Positions 9,020 through 16,947 of a stretch of DNA of 64,000 nt are shown one piece after another. This DNA is from Modestobacter muralis (GTDB lineage: Bacteria > Actinomycetota > Actinomycetes > Mycobacteriales > Geodermatophilaceae): the NCBI RefSeq assembly GCF_010682105.1, contig NZ_JAAGWH010000039.1, forward strand, positions 1 through 64,000, written 5' to 3'. The first letter of the stretch is position 1; every line of letters begins with the position of its first letter. Position numbers and translations under genes: made by a program. The notes beneath the pieces were generated by a model. The model did no database searches. It had not been told where the DNA came from and was given only the letters and a program-made list of their open reading frames with translations.

Positions 9020-10009
9020 GTGTCCCGGCTCAACCTGACGTTCGCCTGCGGCGACTACGACCGCACCCGTGCCCTCGAGGAGGGCACCGTGCGCCCCGAG
9101 GGCATCGACCTGACCTACCTGCGCCTACCGGTCGAGGAGACGTTCTTCCGGATGATGCGGTACCGGGAGTTCGAGGTCGCCGAGATGTCGCTGTCCTCCT
9201 ACGTGAAGTCGCTCGACCTCGACGAGCCGCCGTTCGTCGCGCTGCCGGTCTACACCTCGCGGCAGTTCCGCCACGCCGGCATCTTCGTCAACACCGAGTC
9301 CGGCATCGAGAAGCCGGAGGACCTGCGGGGCAAGGTCGTGGGCACCCCTGAGTGGCAGCTCACCGCGAACGTCTGGATCCGCGGTTTCCTGGACGACCAG
9401 TACGGGGTGCCGGTGGACTCGGTCGAGTACCGCACCGGCGGGCAAGAGACGCCGGGCCGGATCGAGAAGGCCGCCGTCGACCTCGGCGACCGCATTCGGA
9501 TCTCGCCGGTCGGCCCCGGCCAGACGCTGTCCCGGATGCTGGCCGACGGTGAGATCGACGCCTTCCAGGGCCCCCGGGTGCCGTCGTCCTTCGTCCCGGG
9601 CGGCAACGTCCGCCGACTGTTCGCCGACCCGGTGGCCGCGGAGAAGCAGTACTTCGCCGGGACCGGCATCTTCCCGATCATGCACGTCGTCGTGGTCCGC
9701 CGGGACGTCTACGAGCGGCACCCGTGGGTGGCGCAGACCCTGACCAAGGCGCTGCACCTGGCCAAGAGCAAGGCGGCGGCGGAGCTGTACGACGCCTCTG
9801 CGCTGCGCTTCATGCTTCCCTGGCTGATCCCCGGGCTGGAGGAGGCGCGGACCCTGCTGGGTGAGGACTACTGGTCCTACGGGCTGCAGGGCAACGAGCA
9901 CGTGCTGGCCACCTTCCTCCGGTACCACCACGAGCAGGGGCTGTCCCGGCGGCAGTACGAGCCGGGGGACCTGTTCGCCCCCGAGTCCACAGAGAGGTTC
10001 GTCATCTGA
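9020..10009 (+). CDS. 4,5-dihydroxyphthalate decarboxylase-like protein
   Basis: 329-aa protein resembling Pht5/PhtD. It begins with LNLTFACGDYDRTRAL and continues with GIDLTYL, FRMMRYREFEVAEMS and a type-II periplasmic-binding-protein-like fold, with no signal peptide. Pht5 decarboxylates 4,5-dihydroxyphthalate to protocatechuate, so together with LigJ and LigK it suggests phthalate catabolism by the 4,5-route. Family members can be mis-called ABC binding proteins, but the missing export signal and the context argue against transport here. The start is GTG at 9020, five bases after the ligJ stop, with GAGGAAGC as ribosome site. Confidence 0.82.
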   Translation: MSRLNLTFACGDYDRTRALEEGTVRPEGIDLTYLRLPVEETFFRMMRYREFEVAEMSLSSYVKSLDLDEPPFVALPVYTSRQFRHAGIFVNTESGIEKPEDLRGKVVGTPEWQLTANVWIRGFLDDQYGVPVDSVEYRTGGQETPGRIEKAAVDLGDRIRISPVGPGQTLSRMLADGEIDAFQGPRVPSSFVPGGNVRRLFADPVAAEKQYFAGTGIFPIMHVVVVRRDVYERHPWVAQTLTKALHLAKSKAAAELYDASALRFMLPWLIPGLEEARTLLGEDYWSYGLQGNEHVLATFLRYHHEQGLSRRQYEPGDLFAPESTERFVI

Positions 10010-10294
10010 CGGGCGCCGAAGGAGAGATCCGCACGGTCGGCGGCGCGGCCACGCAGGGCAGCTTTACCTTCGGGATGCCGTACGGGCGCGCGGTGCTGTA
10101 CCTGGGGGCGGTTACGGGATGCAACCAGGTGCTCGCCGACTCGGGGCTGTGGACCGTCCGCGCTGGCCGGCGATGGCCTCCTGGACTGCGCGCTGGGCCT
10201 GGCCGAGGACGCGGTGGTTGACGTACCAGTGGTGCGGGCACGGCAGACGCTGGTGACCGAGCCGACCCGCGAGGACCTCGCGGACCCGCGGTAG
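10006..10294 (+). pseudogene. broken short gene after the decarboxylase
   Basis: A frame begins with CTG overlapping the decarboxylase stop (CTGA) in the same 4-base style as its neighbours and runs 71 codons to a TGA at 10219-10221. A one-base shift near 10160-10180 would instead continue a coding-like stretch (GLLDCALGLAEDAVVD, VVRARQTL) to a TAG at 10292. The whole looks like one ~95-residue product broken by a frameshift, or a sequencing slip. I do not recognise the family. Confidence 0.4.
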
Positions 10295-10302
10295 TCCCGC
10301 CT

Positions 10303-10339
10303 CCCGGTGGGTGCCCTGGCGCGCAGGTCGCCCACCGGG
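10303..10339. terminator. bidirectional stem-loop
   Basis: CCCGGTGGG pairs with CCCACCGGG across a 19-base loop. It sits between the end of the plus-strand catabolic operon and the end of the minus-strand reductase gene, where a two-way terminator is expected. There is no T-run, as is common in high-GC actinomycetes. Confidence 0.5.
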
Positions 10340-10347
10340 GCGCCGGA

Positions 10348-11610
10348 TCAGGCAGCGGGCGTGGCGAGGAGCGTCTTCAGCGGCGTGCCGGCGTCGGCGA
10401 CCAGTTCGGCCGGCAGCGGGATGTCATGGGTCAACGCCTTGCGCACGGCGAGATAGTCGGCGGGGGCGTTGACCGCGTCGACGGCCAGTAGCGCGCCCCT
10501 CCGGTAGTAGAGCACCGAGAAGCTCTCCGTGTCGGGGTTGCCCCGGACGACGTGCTCGTCGAAGCCGGTAGAGAGCCCCGCGATCTGCAGCTTCAGATCG
10601 CCCTGGTTCGACCAGAACCACGGGACGCTGCGTGCGTGGGCCTCTCTGCCGGCCAGTGTTGCGGCGGCCAGCGTGGCCTGAGCCACGGCGCTGGGCACCG
10701 ACTCCAGGCGCACCCGGCCTTCCCCGGTCAGCGGGTGGGGGAGGACGGTGCAGTCGCCGGCGGCGACCACCGACGGCGCGCTCGTGCGGGCGTGCGCGTC
10801 CACGACGATGCCGCCGTCGCACTCGAGCCCGAGCTGCTCGGCCAGCTCCGTGCGCGGGACGACGCCGATGCCCACCATCACCAGGTCGGCGGGCAGGCTG
10901 CGACCGTCGGCGAGCTCGACCTCCTCGACGTGGCCGTCGGCGCCCCGGAACCCGACGACGCCGGTGGACAGCAGCACGGTGCTGCCGCGGCGCTCGTGGG
11001 CCTCGCGGAGGAAGTCCGAGACGACCGGCGCCACGGCCCGCCCCACCAGCCGGTCGGCCGCCTCGACCACGACGACGTCCTTGCCCTTGGCTCGCGCGGC
11101 GGCCACGGCCTCGAGGCCGATGAACCCACCGCCCACGACGACCACGCGCGAAGCCTCGGTCAGCCGGTCGCGCAGCGCGATCGCGTCGTCCAGGTCGCGG
11201 AGATAGAGGATGCCATCGAGGTCGGCTCCGGGGACGTCCAGGCGGCGGGGCCGTGCCCCGACGGTGAGCGCCAGCCGGGCGAAGGGCAGCTCCCGGCCGC
11301 TCGAGGTACGGGCGACGCCGGGGCGCTCGCCGGCGGGGAGGGCGACGTCGACGACGCGCTCGCCGCAGACCAGGTCGATGTCGTGGTCGGCGTAGAACGA
11401 GGGGGTGCGGAACGCCAGCCCGTCCTGCGTCGTCGTCCCGGCCAGGAACTCCTTCGACAGCGGCGGACGCTGGTAGGGCGGGTGGGCCTCCGCGCCGACC
11501 AGCGTGATGGGCGCCGTGTCACCGAGCTGGCGCAGGGACGCGACCAGTTGGACGCCGGCCTGGCTGGCGCCGACGACGAGCGTGCCGGCCTCTCGCTGCG
11601 CGTGCGTCAT
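10348..11610 (-). CDS. ferredoxin-NAD(P)+ reductase of oxygenase systems
   Basis: 420-aa FAD enzyme of the rhodocoxin/putidaredoxin reductase class. The first dinucleotide fold is VVGASQAGVQ, followed by YQRPPLSKEF near FAD; the second, VVVVGGGFIGLE, binds NAD(P)H. The FAD-phosphate motif is VVAAGDC. It should pass electrons from NAD(P)H to a [3Fe-4S] or [2Fe-2S] ferredoxin serving an oxygenase. The nearest acceptors are the ferredoxin domain fused at 1644 and the P450 at 13292. The ATG at 11610 lies 29 bases from a palindrome-like site at 11639-11649. A similar reductase lies at 25260. Confidence 0.92.
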   Translation of the reverse strand: MTHAQREAGTLVVGASQAGVQLVASLRQLGDTAPITLVGAEAHPPYQRPPLSKEFLAGTTTQDGLAFRTPSFYADHDIDLVCGERVVDVALPAGERPGVARTSSGRELPFARLALTVGARPRRLDVPGADLDGILYLRDLDDAIALRDRLTEASRVVVVGGGFIGLEAVAAARAKGKDVVVVEAADRLVGRAVAPVVSDFLREAHERRGSTVLLSTGVVGFRGADGHVEEVELADGRSLPADLVMVGIGVVPRTELAEQLGLECDGGIVVDAHARTSAPSVVAAGDCTVLPHPLTGEGRVRLESVPSAVAQATLAAATLAGREAHARSVPWFWSNQGDLKLQIAGLSTGFDEHVVRGNPDTESFSVLYYRRGALLAVDAVNAPADYLAVRKALTHDIPLPAELVADAGTPLKTLLATPAA

Positions 11611-11638
11611 GGAAGAGCCCCCGGGGATCGGCGCGGAA

Positions 11639-11649
11639 AGGTAAGACCA
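11639..11649 (-). promoter_or_regulatory. FadR/GntR-type operator candidate
   Basis: On the minus strand this reads TGGTCTTACCT, ten of eleven bases identical to the site at 49495-49505 and sharing ATGGTCNNACC with the palindrome at 6129. It lies 29 bases ahead of the ferredoxin reductase start, where a repressor would block transcription. Confidence 0.42.
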
Positions 11650-11801
11650 TTCTGGCAGACTGTGCGGAGGAGGACCAGAGATGACCGAGGACCTGCGCGC
11701 GACTGTCCCACTGGGATGCCGCCCGCTGGGTGCCGCGGAGCAGGAAGACCCAGGGCGTCCAGGGGAACCTCGTGCGGCGGCTGGACCGGAGCTGAGCCGG
11801 A

Positions 11802-12932
11802 TCAGCCGGCGGGACGGCGCCGGCGCAGCATCATGGCCGGGAGGGTCATGCCGACGCCGACCACTGCCATCGCCGGGGTCAGCGGCACCGCCACGACCAG
11901 GCCGGCGACGGCGAGCGGCGCGGCGAACAGGGCGGCGGCCCGGAACGTGCCGCTCACCGCGATCGCCTCGCCCCGCTCCTCCGGGTGCACCGCCTCCGCG
12001 GCGATCGACGGGCCGAGCACCTGGATGGCGCCAGCGGCGACCCCGCTCACCACGAGCACGGACGCGGAGAGCGCGATGCTTTCCGCCACGGCCGCCATCA
12101 GGGCCGTGGCCACGCCGGTGAGCAGGATCCCGGTGCCCAGTACCCGCGTCGTCCAGCGACCGGGGGGGACGCGGCCGGCCACGGCCGTGCCCACGAGGGA
12201 GGCGCCGTTGGCCGCCGCGACGAGGACCCCGATCGTGGTCGCCGACTGGCGGGCCTGGTCGAGCGCCAACGGCACATACGACGTGAGCAGCGCCCGCCAT
12301 GCGCCCGTCGTCATCCCCGCCCAGCAGGCCACGTCCACCCCCGGACGCCGCCACAGCCGGCCCGGCGGCCGGTCCGCCGGGGGCACGAACGGCGGCAGCC
12401 GGTCCAGCAGGGCGTTGGGTACCAGACCCAGTAAGGCGACGACTGCTGCCACGATGAGTGCCAGCGCCGCACTGTCCTCGGACAGGACGCCGGCGACGAG
12501 TGGGCCGACCAGCAGGCCGACCGCGGAGGCGAGGTTCACCGTGGCCAATGCGCCCGCGGCGCGGCCAGCCCCGCGGACCACGTGGGTCTGACTCCCGGTC
12601 CAGAACAACGCCCGCGACGCCCCCTGCAGTAGCTGGGCGAGGACGAACGGGAGCAGGGCAGCGGACACGGCAACGACCAGGCAGCTGGCGGCGAGCAGGA
12701 CCCCCGCAGTGGCGATCAGGGTCCAGTCGGGCCAGCGCCGCATGGCCCAGCCGAGACCGAGCCGGACCAGCATCTGGGAGAGGGCGGAGACAGCCGTGAG
12801 GGCGCCGACTCCGAACGCCGAGTAGCCCACCTCGATCGCGAGCAGCGGCAGGGCGATGCTGGCGATGCTGAGCGACAGCGAGTAGATCCCCGCACCGATC
12901 GCCGAGGCCATCGGGTCGCGTCGACTTCTCAC
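11802..12932 (-). CDS. MFS transporter
   Basis: 376-aa hydrophobic protein with about twelve membrane spans, of the major facilitator superfamily. The first span begins GAGIYSLSLSIASIALPLLA, and the second half opens near VDVACWAGMTTG. I chose GTG at 12932 because AGGA lies seven bases upstream; an in-frame ATG at 12909-12911 has no ribosome site, and an upstream ATG at 13019 adds a charged, unlikely leader. It probably moves an aromatic acid or a product, but the fold does not reveal substrate or direction. It is divergent from the P450 gene. Confidence 0.82.
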   Translation of the reverse strand: MRSRRDPMASAIGAGIYSLSLSIASIALPLLAIEVGYSAFGVGALTAVSALSQMLVRLGLGWAMRRWPDWTLIATAGVLLAASCLVVAVSAALLPFVLAQLLQGASRALFWTGSQTHVVRGAGRAAGALATVNLASAVGLLVGPLVAGVLSEDSAALALIVAAVVALLGLVPNALLDRLPPFVPPADRPPGRLWRRPGVDVACWAGMTTGAWRALLTSYVPLALDQARQSATTIGVLVAAANGASLVGTAVAGRVPPGRWTTRVLGTGILLTGVATALMAAVAESIALSASVLVVSGVAAGAIQVLGPSIAAEAVHPEERGEAIAVSGTFRAAALFAAPLAVAGLVVAVPLTPAMAVVGVGMTLPAMMLRRRRPAG

Positions 12933-13291
12933 CGGGTCCTGCTCAGTGTCGGGAGGCACACGGCCGCGGGTCTGCCCTCGCCCACCTGCCACCTCCGCAC
13001 CCTGGCCTCGTCTGCGCAAACGTAGCAGTGCGGCCCCTCAAAGGGCTGACCAACAGTCCATTCGCGCGGCTCGAGCCCAGAGCTGGAACCCCTGGGTCGC
13101 CGACTCGAGCTGGTCACGTCGGTACGGCCGTTCACCGATGGGCTGCGGTCATCAACCCGGAGAAAGCTCTCAGGGGGATCTGGACGGCTCCACCGGGCGC
13201 CAGTAGCCTCTGCAATACGGAAGTTGCTTCTTCCATGCTCCGCCCGGTCCCTCAGGACGGCGGATGTCGCCGTGTTTCTCAGGAGGTCAAG
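12933..13291. other. divergent promoter region, no gene
   Basis: About 360 bases between the MFS transporter and the P450. Open frames here are extensions of those genes without recognisable protein. The only clear signal is the AGGAGG at 13281-13286 that serves the P450. Confidence 0.55.
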
Positions 13292-14482
13292 CTGTCTGTC
13301 ATCTCCATCCCGGAGTGCGATGTCGACCTCTTCAGCGACGACGTACTCCGCGACCCGTATCCGGCATACGCGACGTTGCGAGACCTCGGGCCTGTCGTCC
13401 GGCTGACCAGGCACGGATTCCTGGCCGTCTCCCGCTACGGCGACGTCCGTGCGGTCCTCAATGACCCGGAGCACTTCGTCTCGGGCAAAGGCGTCGGATT
13501 CAACGACGAGTTCAACCACGTCCGCGCGAGCAGCATCATCGCCTCGGACGAGCCACGCCATGGCGTGCTTCGGGACGTCCTCGGTGAGCGGCTCGGTCCT
13601 CGCGCGCTCAGGGGCGTCGACGAACTCATCCGCAGTCGCGCGGCCGAGCTGGTGGCCGATGTCGCGCAGCGAGAGTCCTTCGATGCCGTCAAGGAGTTCG
13701 CCGAGATCTTCCCGGTGCAGGTGGTCGGGGAGCTCATCGGGCTTCCGGCCGACAAGCGCAGTCACCTCCTGAGGTGGGCGAACGGCGCGTTCAACGCGTT
13801 CGGACCTCCCGGTGAGCGAACGTCTGCAGGGCTGGCCGACATCGCCGAGCAGTTCGAGTACATCCGTACCGTCGCCACCCGTGAGGGGCTCGCGCCCGGC
13901 AGCATGGGCGCGGCCGTCTACGATGCCGCCGACCGGGGAGACATCCCCGAGGAGTGGTCCCTTCCGCTGCTGTCCGCCTACCTCACCGCGGGAATGGACA
14001 CCACGGTCAACGCCCTGGCCTCAATGATCCTTCTGCTGGGCACCCACCAGGACTCGTGGCGGGAGCTGCGCGAGCATCCCGAACTCGCGCCGTCGGTGGT
14101 CAACGAGGTGCTGCGCATCGAGTCGCCGGCCCAGCTGTTCGCCCGGGTGGCAGTGGAGGGCGCGCAGGTCGCCGGTATCCCGATCGCCGAAGGCGAGCGC
14201 GTTGCCGCCATCTACGCCAGCGCCAACCGCGACGAGAACCAGTACCCCGACCCGGACCGCTTCGACATCCGCCGCAACCCTGCCGGCCACCTTGCGTTCG
14301 GGTCCGGGCTGCACGTCTGTGCCGGGCAGCACCTGGCCAAGATAGAGCTGCGGGCCATGCTCGAGGCCATGCTGGACCAGGTCGAGGTGATCACGGTGGG
14401 CGAACCCACGCGCAAGATCAACAACGTGTTGCGCGGTCTCACCGGTCTCCCGGCCGCCTTCGCGGCGCGTCAGCCGGCGTAA
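13292..14482 (+). CDS. cytochrome P450
   Basis: 396-aa bacterial class I P450. The I-helix oxygen motif is AGMDTT, the K-helix Glu-x-x-Arg is in NEVLRIE, and the heme loop is FGSGLHVCAGQHLAK with the cysteine ligand. No ATG or GTG lies near the expected N-terminus. A perfect AGGAGG (13281-13286) sits five bases before an in-frame CTG at 13292, giving the family's usual length (first residues after Met: SVISIPECDVDLF). An upstream ATG at 13235 is possible but lacks a ribosome site. It likely hydroxylates or O-demethylates an aromatic substrate, with electrons from the reductase at 10348. Aldehyde dehydrogenase and SDR genes follow on the same strand. Confidence 0.93.
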   Translation: MSVISIPECDVDLFSDDVLRDPYPAYATLRDLGPVVRLTRHGFLAVSRYGDVRAVLNDPEHFVSGKGVGFNDEFNHVRASSIIASDEPRHGVLRDVLGERLGPRALRGVDELIRSRAAELVADVAQRESFDAVKEFAEIFPVQVVGELIGLPADKRSHLLRWANGAFNAFGPPGERTSAGLADIAEQFEYIRTVATREGLAPGSMGAAVYDAADRGDIPEEWSLPLLSAYLTAGMDTTVNALASMILLLGTHQDSWRELREHPELAPSVVNEVLRIESPAQLFARVAVEGAQVAGIPIAEGERVAAIYASANRDENQYPDPDRFDIRRNPAGHLAFGSGLHVCAGQHLAKIELRAMLEAMLDQVEVITVGEPTRKINNVLRGLTGLPAAFAARQPA

Positions 14483-14514
14483 GTGAGCATCAGCGCGATG
14501 AAGGGACACCGTCC

Positions 14515-16032
14515 ATGGGGATGACGCAGATGGACCGGGTGGACGCCGCACCCGGCCACCGTGACTACACGTCTTTCATCGACGGTGCCTACGTCGCCGT
14601 CGAGCCGGGTGGGGAGACCATCTCGCTCGTGGACCCGGCCACGCTGGTCGTGCTGGGCACGGTGCATGGGGCGTCGGCCGACGTGGTCGACTCGGCCGTG
14701 CGCAGCGGTGCGGCGGCGCAGCGCACGTGGATTGCCCTCGCGCCCGGTGAGCGGACGAGGCGGCTGACCCGATGGGCGGCGCTACTCCGCCAGCACGCCG
14801 ACGAGATCGCCGCACTGGACGTCGCGACGGTGGGCAGGCTCCGCCGGGAGGCGGTCGACGACGTGGTGAAGTCCACCGGGCAGATCGAGTTCTGGGCCCA
14901 CGAGGGGCCCCAGTTGCTCCGGAGGTCGGAGCGTAGCCACGTCCCCGACCATCTCTTCCTGACCTGTCCGGAGCCGGTCGGGGTCTGCGGGCTGCTGCTC
15001 CCCGGTAACGTGCCGAGCCGGATGTTGCTGGTCCACTCCGCCGTAGCGCTGGGCGCTGGCAACGCGGTGGTCGTCAAGCCCTCCGACCTCTCGCCGACCT
15101 CGGCCTCGAGGATCGCTGAACTGGCGATCGAGGCCGGGTTGCCGCCGGGTTTGTTCAACGTGGTGACCGGTTCAGCGGCAACCGGTACCGCCCTCGTCGC
15201 ACATGAGGGGGTCGGCGGCCTGTCCTTCACCGGCAGTACCGCGACCGGGCGCGTGGTCGCGGCGGCGGCGGCCTCGCGCTTTGCCAAGGTGGCCCTCGAG
15301 CTGGGGGGCAAGGCCCCGCAGATCGTCTTCGACGACGCGCCGATCGAGGCGGCTTGCGAGGCGATCGTCTGGTCGGTCTGCTCGAACGCCGGCCAGATCT
15401 GTACGGCCGGAACCCGCGCCCTGGTGCACGAGGACGTCTACGAGCAGGTGCTGCAACGGCTGCTCGAGATGGTGCGCCTCGTGCGCGTCGGGGACCCGCA
15501 CGACGACGCGACCGACGTCGGCCCGCTGTCGTCGCGGCGCGGGCTGGACAAGGTGGCGGAGCTGGTCGACAGCGGCCGGGCAGAGGCCCGACTGGTCCAC
15601 GGCGGTCGCCCGGTCGAGGGCCTGCCCGGATACTTCTTCGAGCCGACGATCTTCGCCGATGTTCCACCGGACGCCCGGATCTTCCAGGAGGAGGTGTTCG
15701 GGCCGGTCCTGTGCGTCACCCCGTTTCGGGACGAGGAACACGCCCTCGAGTTGGCGAACGACGCGTCCTACGCGCTGGCCTCCAACGTGTGGACGGCGGA
15801 CCTGCGTCGCGCGCTCCGGGTTGCCGACCGGATCGAGACAGGCACGGTGTGGTGCGGCACCAGCCGCTTGGGTGACCCGCACATGCCCCTGCGCGCCGGG
15901 CGGAAGAGCGGCGGTTCCCACGCCCGTGGGCTCGTCGACGTGTTCACCCAGGAGAAGCTCGTCATCGCGTCGCTGCGCTCGGATGCTGTCGGGCCGCACT
16001 GGTCGCTGGGGTCGAGAGGAGCCGGATCGTGA
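14515..16032 (+). CDS. aldehyde dehydrogenase
   Basis: 505-aa NAD(P)-dependent aldehyde dehydrogenase. Visible are the LLLPGNVPS substrate/cofactor region, FTGSTATGR, the catalytic glutamate in ELGGKAPQ and the cysteine in SNAGQICTAGTR; EEVFGPVL is near the end. The start is ATG at 14515 after AAGGGA, 32 bases beyond the P450 stop. It resembles benzaldehyde/salicylaldehyde-type dehydrogenases and could oxidise the aldehyde formed by the P450 and an alcohol dehydrogenase. It overlaps the following SDR by four bases (GTGA). Confidence 0.93.
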   Translation: MGMTQMDRVDAAPGHRDYTSFIDGAYVAVEPGGETISLVDPATLVVLGTVHGASADVVDSAVRSGAAAQRTWIALAPGERTRRLTRWAALLRQHADEIAALDVATVGRLRREAVDDVVKSTGQIEFWAHEGPQLLRRSERSHVPDHLFLTCPEPVGVCGLLLPGNVPSRMLLVHSAVALGAGNAVVVKPSDLSPTSASRIAELAIEAGLPPGLFNVVTGSAATGTALVAHEGVGGLSFTGSTATGRVVAAAAASRFAKVALELGGKAPQIVFDDAPIEAACEAIVWSVCSNAGQICTAGTRALVHEDVYEQVLQRLLEMVRLVRVGDPHDDATDVGPLSSRRGLDKVAELVDSGRAEARLVHGGRPVEGLPGYFFEPTIFADVPPDARIFQEEVFGPVLCVTPFRDEEHALELANDASYALASNVWTADLRRALRVADRIETGTVWCGTSRLGDPHMPLRAGRKSGGSHARGLVDVFTQEKLVIASLRSDAVGPHWSLGSRGAGS

Positions 16033-16829
16033 GTACAGCAGGCGACGGAAGTGGAGATGCGGTGAGCGGCCTGAACCTGACCGGGCGGACCGGGGTGGTC
16101 ACCGGCGGCGGACGGGGTATCGGGCGGGCGCTGTGCGACTTCCTCGCGGACGCCGGGGCGCACGTTATCGTGGCCGACATCGACGCCGACACGGCGCGGG
16201 AGACCGCCGACCTGATCGGGCAGAGGGGGGGAGCCGCGTCCAGCGTCCGGGCCGACGTCGGCTCGGCCAGTGGTCTCGACGCCCTCGTGGGGCATGTCGA
16301 GGAGCTCGGCGGTCGGCTCGATTTCCTGGTGAACAATGCCGCCGTGTATGCCGGGTTGGTGTACCAGCCGATGGAGGAGATCGACGAGGAGGAGTGGGAC
16401 AAGGTTCAGCAGGTCAACGTCGCCGGCATCTGGCGCTGCACGAGGCGACTGCTGCCGGCGCTGGCCGGCGAGAGTGGCGGGCGAGTGGTGAACATCGCCT
16501 CCTCCATCGCCTTCCGGGGCACACCCCTGCTGCTGCACTACGTCACCTCGAAGGCTGCCGTAATCGGCATGACCAGAGCCATGGCGCGGGAACTGGGAAA
16601 TCGGAACGTCACCGTCAACGCGGTGGCTCCCGGGTTCACCTGGACGGATGCGAGCCTGGACCAGGTCAAGGATGAGGCCCAGCTGGCCGAGCAGGTGGCG
16701 AGGCGATCGATCAAGCGACCCCAGCAGCCGGAGGACGTGGCGGGGGCGGTGGCCTTCTTCTGCTCCGACCTCGCCGGCTACATCACCGGTCAGACGCTGA
16801 TCGTCGACGGCGGATCACACATGCACTGA
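16029..16829 (+). CDS. SDR family oxidoreductase
   Basis: 266-aa classical short-chain dehydrogenase similar to 3-oxoacyl-ACP reductases. Cofactor site VVTGGGRGIGRAL, NNAAV motif, catalytic Ser in ASSIAF and Tyr-x3-Lys in YVTSK; it ends with GQTLIVDGGS. GTG at 16029 overlaps the aldehyde dehydrogenase stop. With that enzyme and the P450 it would make an alcohol-to-aldehyde-to-acid series, though substrates are unknown. Confidence 0.9.
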   Translation: MSTAGDGSGDAVSGLNLTGRTGVVTGGGRGIGRALCDFLADAGAHVIVADIDADTARETADLIGQRGGAASSVRADVGSASGLDALVGHVEELGGRLDFLVNNAAVYAGLVYQPMEEIDEEEWDKVQQVNVAGIWRCTRRLLPALAGESGGRVVNIASSIAFRGTPLLLHYVTSKAAVIGMTRAMARELGNRNVTVNAVAPGFTWTDASLDQVKDEAQLAEQVARRSIKRPQQPEDVAGAVAFFCSDLAGYITGQTLIVDGGSHMH

Positions 16830-16947
16830 GGGCCCACCCGGGCCGCCGGCCGTCACTCCTCCTTCAGGGCCTCGGGTCGAGGGTCGTTCCTTCCCAGGGG
16901 TACCGCTCGGTCGGTAGACCGGCGGCTCCCCTGCGAGGGCCGGAGGG

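Noticed and set aside
9020-10009. ABC transporter nitrate/taurine-type binding protein
   Set aside because: No signal peptide, no transporter genes nearby, and an N-terminus typical of 4,5-dihydroxyphthalate decarboxylase.
10552-12591. 679-codon plus-strand open frame opposite the ferredoxin reductase and MFS genes
   Set aside because: It is antisense to two genes with clear motifs and has the Arg/Ala/Gly composition of a high-GC shadow.
13209-13224. CTCTGCAATACGGAAG before the P450, resembling the iclR promoter
   Set aside because: Only the left half-site matches and the right arm is absent.
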